64,000 nt of DNA from Chinchilla lanigera. Taxonomy: Eukaryota; Chordata; Mammalia; Rodentia; Chinchillidae. A program made the position numbers and the translations under genes. The notes below the pieces were generated by a model. It did not search any database, had not been told where the DNA came from, and worked only from the letters and a program-made list of their open reading frames with translations. Where the stretch lies: contig NW_004955477.1 of assembly GCF_000276665.1 (NCBI RefSeq), forward strand, positions 5,718,179 through 5,782,178, given 5' to 3'. Below, piece by piece: positions 9,961-20,334 of the stretch. Each line of letters starts with the position of its first letter. The stretch's first letter is position 1.

Positions 9961-11635
9961 TAGTTTTTGAGTTTTAATAGTTCTTTGTACATTTTTAATA
10001 GTCCTTTATGAGACATATCTTTTGTAAGTATTTTCTCTATCAGTCTTATTTTCTCACTATCTTGACAGGTCTTCTGCAGAGCAGAAGTTAGTAACTGTAA
10101 TGAAGTCTAGTTTGTCAATTATTTATTTTATCAGTTGTATCTTTGCTGTTTTATCTACAAAGTTATTGTAATACTTAAGGTCATCTAGATTTTCTCTTAT
10201 GTTATCTTCTAGGGTTTTATAATTTTACATTTTACATTTAGATCTGTGATCCATTTATGTTAGATATTTGTGAAGGGCATAATGTCTATGTCTAGATCCA
10301 TTCCTGTGTGGATATTCCAGTTGTCCTAGAACTATCTATTTAAAAGACTTGGTGACATTGTATTGTCAGATCCATGTGGGTCTATTTCTTGGTTTTTCAT
10401 TCTGTTCCATTAAGCTATATAACTATTCTCTCACCAATACCATTCTGTCTCAATTACTATCCCTTTATAAAAAGTCTTAAAGTTGAGTAGAATAATTCCT
10501 CTGATTTTTATTTTCTTCTTCAATAATGTTGTGACTATTCTTGACCTTTTATCTCACTATATAAACTTTAGAATCACTTTGATGATTGCCATTTTAGAAT
10601 CTGAGTATTTTGACTGCATCTGCATTAAATGTATAAGGCAAGTTGAAGGAACTGACATTTCAACTATTAAGTTTTCCTTTTCATGGACATGCAATATTTC
10701 TTCATTTATTTAATTCTCAATTTGTACTTTTGATATAGATTTTGTACATAATGTGCTAGATTTTGAAGTTGATATTTCATCTTGGAAGGTGCTAATATAA
10801 ATCATATTGTATTTTTAATTTCAAATTTTATATGTTTATTTCTGTTATATACAAAAGTTACTGACTTTTTTATAATAACATTCACCTTGCAACTTTACAA
10901 TCATTGCTTATGTTTCAGGATAATTTTTGGTGAATTCTTCCAGATTTTCTTCATAGATGGTCCTGTCATCTGTGAACAAAAGCAGTTTTATTTCTTACTT
11001 CCCAAACTACGCACCTTTTATTTCCTTTTTTTGGTCTCATCGCATTAATGAAGAATTCTAGAACAATATTGAAAAGGAGTAGTGAGGACATTCTTGCATT
11101 GTTCCTACTCTTAGTGGGAAAAAAAATCTATTTTTTATGATTCAGTATATTAGGAGTAGGCTTTTGGTAAAAATTCTTTATCAGTTTGCAGGAGTTCCTC
11201 TCTATTCTTAGTTTATGGAGAGTTTTCATCATGATTGTTTTGGATTTTTTCAAATGTTTTTTCTGTGTTTGTTCATATAATAATAATTTGTTCCTCTTTA
11301 GGGATACAATCTACTGGAATAAAATTCCCTTGGCTATGTTGCATAATTACTTTGTGCATTATTAGATTCAACTTATTAACATTTTGTTGAGGATTTGGCA
11401 TCTATGATCATGAAAGATATTGGCCCATAATTTTGTTTTTTTGTAATGTCTTGGCAGTATATGAGGTAGCATCCCACCTCTAACTTCTGGAAGAGATTAA
11501 GCATTGGCTTATTTTTTCTTTAGATACTCAGTCAAATTCACTATTGACCTACCTGTTCTTTGTACTTCCTGCTTTAGAATGTTTTGACTAATTGATTAAT
11601 TTCCTTTAATCGATCCAATTCTATTCAAATCTCTC
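9961..11635 (-). mobile_element. Old L1M antisense (segment 2, ORF2 region)
   Basis: Continuation of the L1M at 6520-7722. Inverted ORF2 landmarks include TTTTAATAGTTCTTTGTACA, GATCCATTTATGTTAG, TTCTGTTCCATTAAGCTATA, CCCTTGGCTATGTTGC and TTTTGTTGAGGATTTGGCAT. It has no usable open frame. The border near 11,635 is approximate. Confidence 0.85.
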
Positions 11636-12104
11636 TTTCTCCTCCTCCCCACCTCAAGAAATCTGGGTTAACTACAGGTTGGGGCTTGAAGGGAGTGGAA
11701 AAAGACAGCACAAGTGTATCCTAAAAGGTTGCTCAGTTTACACTTTCACTCACAGATTCATTTGCTTAGTTGTTCCACCACCCCCTTCAGGACCTGTTAA
11801 CCAGGAATAAATCCAGACTCAGAATGACAACGTGTGCCTTTCTTATGCCTTCTCGTGCTTTTCCTTATATTACTTCTTTTTCATTTTTAAAATGTAATTG
11901 CATTCCTCCAGCTCTCTCCTATTACTTATACTTTGTAATAATTATCAAAGTAAGCTTAAGGGAAGACAACGTTCCTAAATTTACAAAGAAAATTATTTCT
12001 AAGCAAATTAGGAGTGTAAGTGGGTTGCTGAGAAGATGCTGTGTCTAAAGCAGAACAGTTTTCAAATGGCCTGCAGCACTTTTTCTGTAACGGGTTAGGG
12101 CGCA
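11636..12104. other. Unique sequence, nothing recognised
   Basis: Follows the L1M; no repeat or exon recognised. Confidence 0.45.
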
Positions 12105-12285
12105 GCTATGCAGTCAGACCTGCCGGCCCGTAACCCTGGCTCAGCCACTTGGCAGCAGGGTATCTCTGTAGTTCTCAGTTCCCGCGCTTGTAAATGCAAA
12201 CAGTAACATCAAGCTTTTAGGCTGCTTCTGAGGGTGCATGAGGTGATACTCTGACGCTTCTAACAAAATGCTTGGTGAGCCGCTG
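12105..12285 (+). mobile_element. MIR SINE, sense
   Basis: Ancient tRNA-derived SINE. The order GCAGTCAGACCTGCC...CCTGGCTCAGCCACTTGGCAGC...TCTCAGTTCCC...TGCATGAGGTGATACT...AAAATGCTTGG follows the MIR consensus. Confidence 0.8.
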
Positions 12286-12289
12286 ATGG

Positions 12290-13777
12290 TAGTGCTTATA
12301 TTTATTATTAATTCATTCAAAGGGAGATTTATTGAGATTCTCTTCGCTGCTACAGGGATGTAAAGATATAAAGTTAGTGCTTGTCCTTGTGAAGCATATA
12401 ATCCTCTTGGGGAGCTAGGATGATACAGATGATTACAATAGAAAATGGAAAGTGATAAAAGAGCAAAAGAAACAAAGAATGGCAAATGCGGGTCAGAAAG
12501 GAGGTGGATTCCTTCGGCTTGGGCAGTCTTGCCAGTACCTGGGGACTTGAGATAGCGTCTCTGAACAGTCAGGTGTGGTACCCCGTGTGGATGTTGAAAG
12601 GTGATGCTGGTCTTTCTGCAGGGGTCTCCAGCGTCTCTGTGTGCTTCCACACTGCAGGCACTCAGTAGGCGAAGCCTGAGGACACACAGCAACAGGAGGG
12701 CTGCCTCTGCTTGCTCATAGCCATGATGTCTTGTTTGGCCTTTGAAAGGGTCTTGGTCAACTCATTCTGCCTGGTGTCCTCTGATGACTTCTCTACTGTG
12801 AACTTACGGGTTCTGTTCTGCTCATCAGACTCAGCTCCTCTGGCAGTATGTCTCTTTGAGATCTTGTCCCTGCCACCTGCTTTACCTGCTCCCTGACTTC
12901 CTGAATCTCCTATCCTCCATTTTTCAGTATCCCTGAAAGTGAGTCCCAGTTATCTTTGGACCTTGTAGCTTAATAAATTTGCTATCACCTGGATCTTGCT
13001 TTAATTTATGAGTGCTTAGCTCCATTCATCCAAAACTGTGAGGCTTTTTCTTATCCAGGAACAAGTGGGCCCTCCAGCCCTGCCTCATGGCTGTCAGTGG
13101 GCATTCAGACCATGCCAAGGATGGCTTCCTAGGGTGGAGCTGCAGATTTACGAGGGGCTTGCTCATCCCCACGTGTCCAGCATACATGTGGCCTTCTCCA
13201 GGGGCATAGAAGTGCTTATTTCAGCCCTCACAAATGAAAACGATTAGACATTCAGTGAAGTACCCCAGCTGCAGTCTGATTATTTCATATCGTTATTGGT
13301 GACAGCGTCTCCTTTTGGGAGCAGGGCTGGCCGAGGTGAGATGAGAACAGCGCAGGACTTGTTGAGGAGCTGTTTGGAAGGCACCCGGCGTGGAGAATTG
13401 AAAATGAATCTTTAGAGGCTGTGTGGGCGGGGGTGGCTGGAAGGGGGAGTGTCGGAAAAGGCCCGCAGCTGGCATTTTTCTCTGCAGATGCCTTTCCTCC
13501 TGTGACTGGGCAGCAAGACTGTGGTCAGTCAGGGAACAAGGGACTCCCAGGAGGCTACCAGGGTAGCCTTGAACTTGAGCATGAACTGCTGCTGCATTGC
13601 ACAAGGGCAGAGACTTCCTTGAACTATGCTATCCTACCCACACCTCACCTGCCGCAGGCATGCAAGAGGCAGAGGGGAGGGGTTGTGGCCTCTGGGACCG
13701 GTTATCCTCTGCAGCTATGTGACTCTTCCTGTGCAGCACTGTGTCTGTCCTCAACTGTCACTGCCCATGGTGATCAT
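12290..13777. other. Unique sequence, nothing recognised
   Basis: No gene, exon or repeat recognised. Open frames (up to 183 codons on the minus strand over 12,141-12,692) overlap the MIR and have no domain, so I treat them as chance. Confidence 0.45.
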
Positions 13778-13778
13778 A

Positions 13779-14230
13779 TACAGGGTTGAGCATTGCTAAA
13801 AAGAATTAAGTTGTGTCATGTACATGTACCAACTACCCACAATGACCATATTCATGATGTACCTCAAACATGTATGTACTATTTTTTAAAAAAACCTAAT
13901 TAAATGAATAAATAAAAATTCCAAATTCCAAATGTTCCAAAGTCCAAGACTTTAGAAAAGCAGCATGATGCCACAGGTGGAAAATTCCACACCCGACCTC
14001 CTGTGCCAGGTCATAATCAAAATGCATGTTCATTAAAGTACTGTATAAAATTTCCTTCAGGCTATGTGATTAGGTATATGTGGAACATAAATGAATTTCG
14101 TGTTTAGACTAAAGTTATATCCCCAGGATATCTCATTATATGTATGCAAATATTTCAAAATCTCAAAAAAATGTGACAGCTGAAGCATTTCTATCCCCAA
14201 GGTTTGGGGTACAGGATACTCAACCCCTAT
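13779..14230. mobile_element. Non-autonomous Tigger-type (TcMar) DNA transposon
   Basis: Left end TACAGGGTTGAGCATTGCTA and right end GGATACTCAACCCC form inverted termini around the GGTTGAG core. The interior matches the known mammalian element by eye: ATGATGCCACAGGTGGAAAA, CCACACCCGACCTC, TTCCTTCAGGCTATGTG, GAACATAAATGAATTT and CAGGATATCTCATTATATG. An L1 3' end is inserted at about 13,804-13,912. Subfamily not assigned. Confidence 0.75.
13804..13912 (+). mobile_element. Truncated L1 3' end nested in the Tigger-type element
   Basis: Contains CATGTACATGTACCAACT and a diverged 'ACATGTATGTACTATTTTTT' followed by an AT-rich tail, the same 3' module as 5262-5407. It separates the Tigger terminus (GCTAAAA) from its interior (TCCAAATTCCAAATG). 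Confidence 0.6.
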
Positions 14231-15046
14231 TAATTTATACTCTAAGTTATTTCATTTCTGTCTCCTTTGAGACTATAAGCACAGAGGTGCTCAGAGGCTG
14301 TCTCACTCCAGCAGGACCACGCACTTGTGGGTACTTGGCAGAGTACCCAAGACACCTCACTTCACTGAGTGAATGGACGGATGAGGAAAGGAGGCATGAA
14401 GTGTGCTTTGCAGGGTGCCTGACATAAAATAACCACTGAGGAGATGCTGGTTTTGGGGGGTGGGAGAGACTTTTGGCTTTCCTCTATATATTACTGGGTT
14501 GTTTTAATTTCATTGAATAATATGTATTTATGTTTAAAAAAAAACTCTAGGTGAAAACAGGAAAACATAGTAAATGTGAGTTTCCAAGGGCTGAGGGGAG
14601 AACAGCCCCCTTGGGGTGGGGTGGCCCGTGGATACTGAGAGCAGGTGTGTCCTCCTGGACACACACCTGACCATGATGGAGAGACAGCCCTGCACATGAC
14701 ATTGTACAGAATGCCTGTGGGCAGCCTGACAGACCACATGGCTTCCTCCTGGTAACTCATGGTACTGTTGAGATAGCTCAGGTTGCACAAGCGCAAAGGG
14801 TGAAGTCACATGTTCCTAGATGTTTATCTGTAAAACAACGACACTGCACATCTGCTCCACTGGACAGACCAGCCCCATTGAGGCAAAAGCCACGTTTCTT
14901 GTAATTGGGGTGGGGCTGACGGAGGGGACCCTCCAGGGCATGGAGTCTGTAGGGCGGGGCCAGGCCTCCTCCTGTTTCTGTACTGGCATTTCTACCTGAC
15001 AGTCTTTGGAGAAAGCCATGAGGTGTTCAGAGCAGCAGCAGTCTAA
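14231..15046. other. Unique sequence, nothing recognised
   Basis: No gene or recognised repeat. Short open frames on the minus strand lack any motif. Confidence 0.45.
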
Positions 15047-15275
15047 ACCAGTGGTTCTCAGCTCCGGCCCATTTTTCTCTCTTACCCTAAAGACGTTGGC
15101 AATGTCTGGGGATGCATTCAGTTGGTATCACTGGAAAGGGTGTCAGTGTTACTGGAAGTTAGGGGAAGCTGCCAGGGATGCAGGTAGGCATTCTACAACA
15201 CCCAGGGCAGTTGTCCTCACCTCCACACGGGATTATTTAGTCCAAAATGTTGATAGTGCCAAGGTGGGGAGTCCT
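15047..15275 (+). mobile_element. MER5A-type hAT-Charlie DNA transposon
   Basis: CCAGTGGTTCTCAGC terminus, then TGGCAATGTCTGGGGATGCAT, GTTGGTATCACTGG, GCCAGGGATGCAG...CATTCTACAACACCCAGGGCAG and TCCAAAATGTTGATAGTGCC, in MER5A order. Confidence 0.85.
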
Positions 15276-15584
15276 TGGACTTAAGTCATACCCACGTACG
15301 TAGCAAAGTCCTTGCCATCAATGGGAATCAGGGCCAGGGAGAGAGAGGGGCTGTGGGGCAGGGGGGACTTTGAATAAACCAAGATGGGGTGACCTCAGAT
15401 TCTTATGTGGTGATATAAGCCTTGATTTGGAGCCCTGGGCTGATAATCATTGGCTGAGGCTGTGACAGTGAGGCCACAGCTGGGCTCCATGAGGCAAATG
15501 GACAAGCAGATGACCTGCAGTCCCCTGGGAAGAGAGCTAGGGCAAACAGACACAGCCCAAGGCTACTGCGCAGGAGCCCTATCC

Positions 15585-15586
<2 letters not shown>
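15276..15586. other. Unique sequence, nothing recognised
   Basis: No gene or recognised repeat. Confidence 0.45.

Positions 15587-15641
<55 letters not shown>
15587..15641. repeat. (CA)n microsatellite
   Basis: About 27 uninterrupted CA units. Confidence 0.98.
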
Positions 15642-15642
<1 letters not shown>

Positions 15643-15854
15643 AAATGTCTGAGATGTTCTCCCAATCCTCCTTCAACTCCCAGCCAAAGTTACTTCCTAT
15701 AGGAAGCCTTCTCTGACTGCTGGCCCAGACTAAGTCTCATCTTTTCAAAGCACTGTGTGTGATTGTCATTTTTAAATGTGAACTAGTGATTAGTCAGCAT
15801 CTGAACTGGCCTATTCTGATATCTTCAGAGCTCAGCACATACAAAGCGTACAGA

Positions 15855-15949
15855 GGGCTGGTGATATAGCTCAGTGGCACAAGCGCCTGCTTGGCAAGCA
15901 CAGGGTCCTGAGTTCGATTGTCGGTACCCCCCCAAGAAAACGAAAAAAA
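15855..15949 (+). mobile_element. ID-type SINE, sense
   Basis: GGGCTGGTGATATAGCTCAG head with A box, AAGCGCCTGCTTGGCAAG body and GAGTTCGATTG B box, A-rich tail. Flanks AGCGTACAGA and AGTGCACAGA look like a target duplication with two substitutions. Confidence 0.92.
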
Positions 15950-15950
15950 A

Positions 15951-18150
15951 GTGCACAGAAAGTTTTAAAAATAAACACATTTTGTCCTTGATAGGTAAGA
16001 GGACTCTGCACTACTTCGGATGGTAGAATAGAGTTGATAAATCCACAGTGGGTAGGGAAAGTGTGAGCAACCCTGGAGAGGTAGAGAATCACTGCAGGTG
16101 GATCTGTCTTCTCTCTGACCTTTCCTGGAGTGGCAGAACCTGTTTGAGTGTGTTTGTGTAAGTAGATAGGTACGGAAGCCACCTGCTAGGGATGGTGTCT
16201 AATAGTCTAAGGCAGTGGCTCACCAGTCCTCCTGCCAGCACAACTCATTCCTGATGCCTGGAAAACCCTGGCCTTGGCAGAAACTGTGACCAGGGCAAAG
16301 AGTCTGCCCTGCATGAGGCAGTGGGCTGCAGCCCCAGAGCATCTTCAGCATTGCTTGGAACTCAGCGCTGGGCTCTCCCTCCTTCATGGAAGAGAAGCCA
16401 TGCATCATCCCTTCAAATTCTCCTACTTTTTATCCTTAAAGCAAATGTCAGGATAAATGCTGGTCCCAGGTTGTAAAATCTTCCTTCCGGTGTTTCCAGC
16501 CTCTTTCCTGTGGAGATCACCCCCTGCAAAGCTGAGTGAGCGTGTTTAAAGGTGAACCTCGTGTAACTGCAGTCTGTTACTGGCAGGGAATCTTTTTCCT
16601 TTATTAAATTCAGACTTCCAGGACTGTGTTTTCAGAGCGGATGTTTCTAAGCACTTCCAAGAATTAATAAAGTTCTTAGTTCCAGTTTTCAGCACATGCC
16701 TATCTGTGGACACTTCTCAATATTAAGGCAAAGATTTTCTTTCATCTTAATAAACCTCACTGCTGCCTCAGCAATCCAGGTCATATGCAAAGGGAATTCC
16801 TGTTAGATTGCAGTGGACCCTTCTTACTAAAATGCAATGTGGTAGCATTTGGGAATATTACTTGGGATACAAACTCTGTGAAATTTTTTTAAAGTTCTGT
16901 GCACCACCAAATACCATGAAGTTGAGCGCTTGCAGTTTGCTGTATAGTTTTCAGAACACAAGCTATCCACAGCTCAGATGTTGACATTCTGCTAAAGAGC
17001 TCTCTGGACCACAGGGGAGCTACTGTCTCTGAATGATAGAAACATCCATACAGCCTTTTTCATTCTCCCACTCAAATATCATGTGGGTGTTTTGGCTTTA
17101 AATGCCTTTCTCCCACTCTCAGAACTATATACAGAGCCTGCCCTTGACCTCTGAAGTTCTGTTCAAGGTGGATTTCCTTAATGAGAATGTCACCACTGTA
17201 ACAAGTGGGCTTTACTTCTTAAAAAGCATCTTTAATTTGAACTTCCCTAATGATATTTTTATAATTATCAAATAGCAGGAAATGGATGCTAGCTCTCTTA
17301 ATGTTGTCATTCTAAATGTCACAAGAATGGCAAGGATCTTTAAAAGACAAAAGAAGTGCTTCAGTTAGTAATTCCCATGGTAACTAATAGAGCTCCATCT
17401 CTTTCTCCCTTTTCTATGGCTATTTTCAGGACTTAAATTGATTTACATCCCTATGGATATGTTAAAAAATAAAGCATGGGTCACATATGTCCATTCTGCC
17501 AGGAGTTTGAGTTTTCTCTGTTATTAATCTTGTTCCTTCAATTCTTTCCCAAGTGTCTGTAGGAGAAGAAAAACAGCAGCTCCTAATCTGACATGTTTAA
17601 AGTACTGATTTCACATTGCATTCCTTTTGTAGTTATACAAAAATATAACCATATAAATTATTCAAATTTCATTTCCACTTACAGTTTATATTGAAGCATA
17701 AATATACATATATTTTAATAGCCATACATTAGAAGATAAAAGTGGCCTCATTTGTACTAATTATACGGATGCCTGCCGGTACACTAAGTGTGTAATGCCA
17801 TACCCTTGAGTCTCCCCAGCTCCAGCCACTCAGCATCAGATCTTCACAGGCTTGTAGACCCTGCCAGTCTCTCAACCTGTCCTGTAGCAGGACACCAGAC
17901 ACTGAGGATACTGATATTTGGGCTACCATAGGACACTTAGATACCTGCATCATCCTAGCCTTTGCCACACTGGCCTTTTTGCATCAGTGGCAAGGTTCTG
18001 CAGGGTACCACAATGCCTCTGCAAACCACTGGTCCTCACAGAGGTCTGCAGGTGCCCCCTCCTGAGCATATTCATGGCCCCTATGCTCACTGTACAAGGA
18101 AATGAACATAGTATAGTAAGAGTGGACCCGCTAGATATTAGCCCGGGATC
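15951..18150. other. Unique sequence, nothing recognised
   Basis: No gene, exon pair or interspersed repeat recognised. 16,560-17,730 is moderately AT-rich and repeat-poor. Confidence 0.45.
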
Positions 18151-18232
18151 CCTCAAAGAGGACAGGCACTTTATCCTTATTTCACACTTGAGAACATCAA
18201 CATTCAAAGAGGTCAGACAGCACATCTTGGGC
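18150..18232 (-). mobile_element. MIR fragment, antisense
   Basis: GGACAGGCACTTTATCCTTATTTCACACTTGAGAACATCAACATTCAAAGAGGTCAGACAG pattern (split here for brevity) follows the inverted MIR core in which a 'TTTTACAGATGAGGAAACTG' block precedes 'AGAGGT'. Diverged. Confidence 0.5.
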
Positions 18233-18239
18233 TGGCGGG

Positions 18240-18660
18240 TTTTCTGCCTTGAGGACCTGCCGTCTCAGAAGCCAGTGTCTACTCCCCAGCAGGTATATGG
18301 AGCCCTCTGGACACACGTCTGTTAAGAATTGCTATCAATTACCCATCATTTATCTTTTAAAGTGGGTCAAGAAGCTGAAGCAAAGCTGGAGTTACAGGAG
18401 GCTTCTCAGATGCAGAGTAATACTATAGCCAAAATAAACACTTATTAGAGAAATGACAAAAATCAGTATTAACAGAGCCCATGGCTAATGGCAGCTACCA
18501 GAGAAGGTGCCCTGCAGACATGCCCCTGTGAATTCCACCGAACCCTAGGGTGACCTGCCCCCCAACCAGCTAGAGACTAGGGATTTGACCAGGATGAGGA
18601 TTATTAATGCTAAAACTAGGGTGGATCTGGGCCAAGCAGGACAAGCTGGTCACATCACCC
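18240..18660. other. Unique sequence, nothing recognised
   Basis: No gene or recognised repeat. Confidence 0.4.
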
Positions 18661-18661
18661 C

Positions 18662-18742
18662 AAGGTCATAGTGAACTTACCCTCATTTTGTAAATGGAAA
18701 ACTTGTGGCCCAGAAAGGTAATGTCATCTTCTCAGGCTCTTT
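18662..18742 (-). mobile_element. MIR fragment, antisense
   Basis: CTCATTTTGTAAATGGAAAA followed by CTTGTGGCCCAGAAAGGTAATGT matches the inverted MIR core. Confidence 0.6.
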
Positions 18743-18744
18743 CT

Positions 18745-19224
18745 GTTGGACCCAAATCTGTTCTCTTTGACGATAGCCCCCATCATGGCTTTGGGAGAAT
18801 CCTTTGCCATAATGGAAGTCTCAAGGTTGTCTGTATGATCCACACCTTACGAAGACATGAAAATCTGAAATCCCAAGTTCCTTTTCTTTAATAAAAAGAA
18901 CATGGTTAAAACCAGAGAACCATTTTCAGATAAAGTTTATGCCTAAAGGTGAAAAGGCTTATTCTATAAGAAAGCAGGCCCTTGATGCCAAGCAAACAGG
19001 CTTCAAGGGCAAAATCAGCAACAGTACTGTTCAATTCAGCCAGTTCAGTTTCTTGATGCTCCCGGTCATCTGTTGCCCAGTAGGGAGACTGGCAGGAGCA
19101 GATGACATGAGCAGTCTCTCATTGAGCATATTTTAAAATTGAGTTTTTAGACAAATTAAATTAATTTGTTTGCTTATGCATACAGAGGAAAAAAGTAAAT
19201 GACAATTATAATCCAAAATCATAG
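18745..19224. other. Unique sequence, nothing recognised
   Basis: No gene or recognised repeat. Confidence 0.4.
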
Positions 19225-19520
19225 CTCAAATTAGTTTTTGTAAATTTTATTGGACTACTGTATGCTTATAGAAAAGTATGTGTAAGTCAAAAGGACATGG
19301 AATTGAATTTTCAGAGCGGCCCCTCTCTAAGCCTCCTGTTACTGTTTTCCAGCCTGTTCTCCCTTCCTTTCCAGGGGTGACCGTTGTCCCCATTCCTGAC
19401 ACCATGGATTAGTTTTGCCTGGTTTTGAACTTCATATAGATGGAATCCTAGATGTCACGAATGCGTCTTTGTTTCCCAAGTAGCTATGTGCAAGGCATTG
19501 TATAATTTCTCAGTGAATCT
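19225..19520 (-). mobile_element. Old L1M 3'-UTR remnant, antisense
   Basis: TTTATTGGACTACTGTATGC start, a C/T-rich block near 19,350, then CACCATGGATTAGTTTTGCC and CTTCATATAGATGGAATCCTA, in the order of an inverted L1M 3' UTR. Heavily diverged. Confidence 0.6.
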
Positions 19521-19560
19521 AAATGATTGGGCTTTGATACATCCCAAATTGCATGCACGC

Positions 19561-19608
19561 GTGCCTGTGTCTGTGTGTGTCTGTGTCTATGTGTGTCTGT
19601 GTGTGTAC
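19561..19608. repeat. (TGTGTC)n-like microsatellite
   Basis: Interrupted TG/TGTGTC repetition. Confidence 0.85.
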
Positions 19609-19615
19609 CTATATA

Positions 19616-20178
19616 TGGGTCACAGAGTTGTCTCAAAAGTCAGTCCTCAGAGGGCAAATTTACATGATGCCCAGCTCACAATGCAGTGTGTGTTCAGGAA
19701 GGCATCCCTGCTACATAATTCAGTCATTGTGCATGCGCTACATCTGTTAATTCAGTAGGGGTGATATGGTTTCTAAATTGTTAGAAAGTTGTCTGGATGC
19801 TCCAGTCATTTGTGCTCTGGGACTGAGTGTGTAAGCTAGAGCAAAAGAGAGCAGAAGTCCCCCTTAGGTTTAGGGGAAGTAGGAGGTGGCGTTCAGAAGC
19901 CATGTGATGGCTATGATATGAGACCTGATGTCTAGGAAGGTACAGCCATCAAGGCAGATAGTTGCCTTCCAGTCACAGCATCTGCCCAACTAAAACTCAC
20001 CCTTATTCTCCCATCTAGGCAGGCCCTGGTCAGACGTCAGGGCAGGAAAACGCCCTCACCCTCATCACACCCTGCAGGCTATTTTATGACATTTGTGTTT
20101 TTTCATCACCAAAAAGGGTCTGTGGCACTTTATGGAAGGGACAAACATTGTATCAGGATGGATTTGAGGTGGATGCTG
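19616..20178. other. Unique sequence, nothing recognised
   Basis: No gene or recognised repeat. Confidence 0.4.
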
Positions 20179-20179
20179 C

Positions 20180-20332
20180 CTTCCTCACTTGCGAGCTGAA
20201 TGACTGAGCTCTTGTTTTCTTTCAGCTCTGACTTTCTAACCCATGAGTTTGTAATAAAAATAGCTGAATGGTTGAGAGCATTGAATAGTTTTGGAAGCAT
20301 TGCACAAATAGACACTCAATAAATTCTGGCTC
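20180..20332 (+). mobile_element. MIR fragment, sense
   Basis: CTCACTTGCGAGCTGAATGA, then a pyrimidine-rich block ending CAGCTCTGAC, AAAAATAGCTGAATGG and CTCAATAAATTCTGG. The order fits MIR; diverged. Confidence 0.5.
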
Positions 20333-20334
20333 CT

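Noticed and set aside
12141..12692. 183-codon open frame on the minus strand
   Set aside because: Overlaps a MIR, no domain or codon bias visible, and no splice or promoter context.
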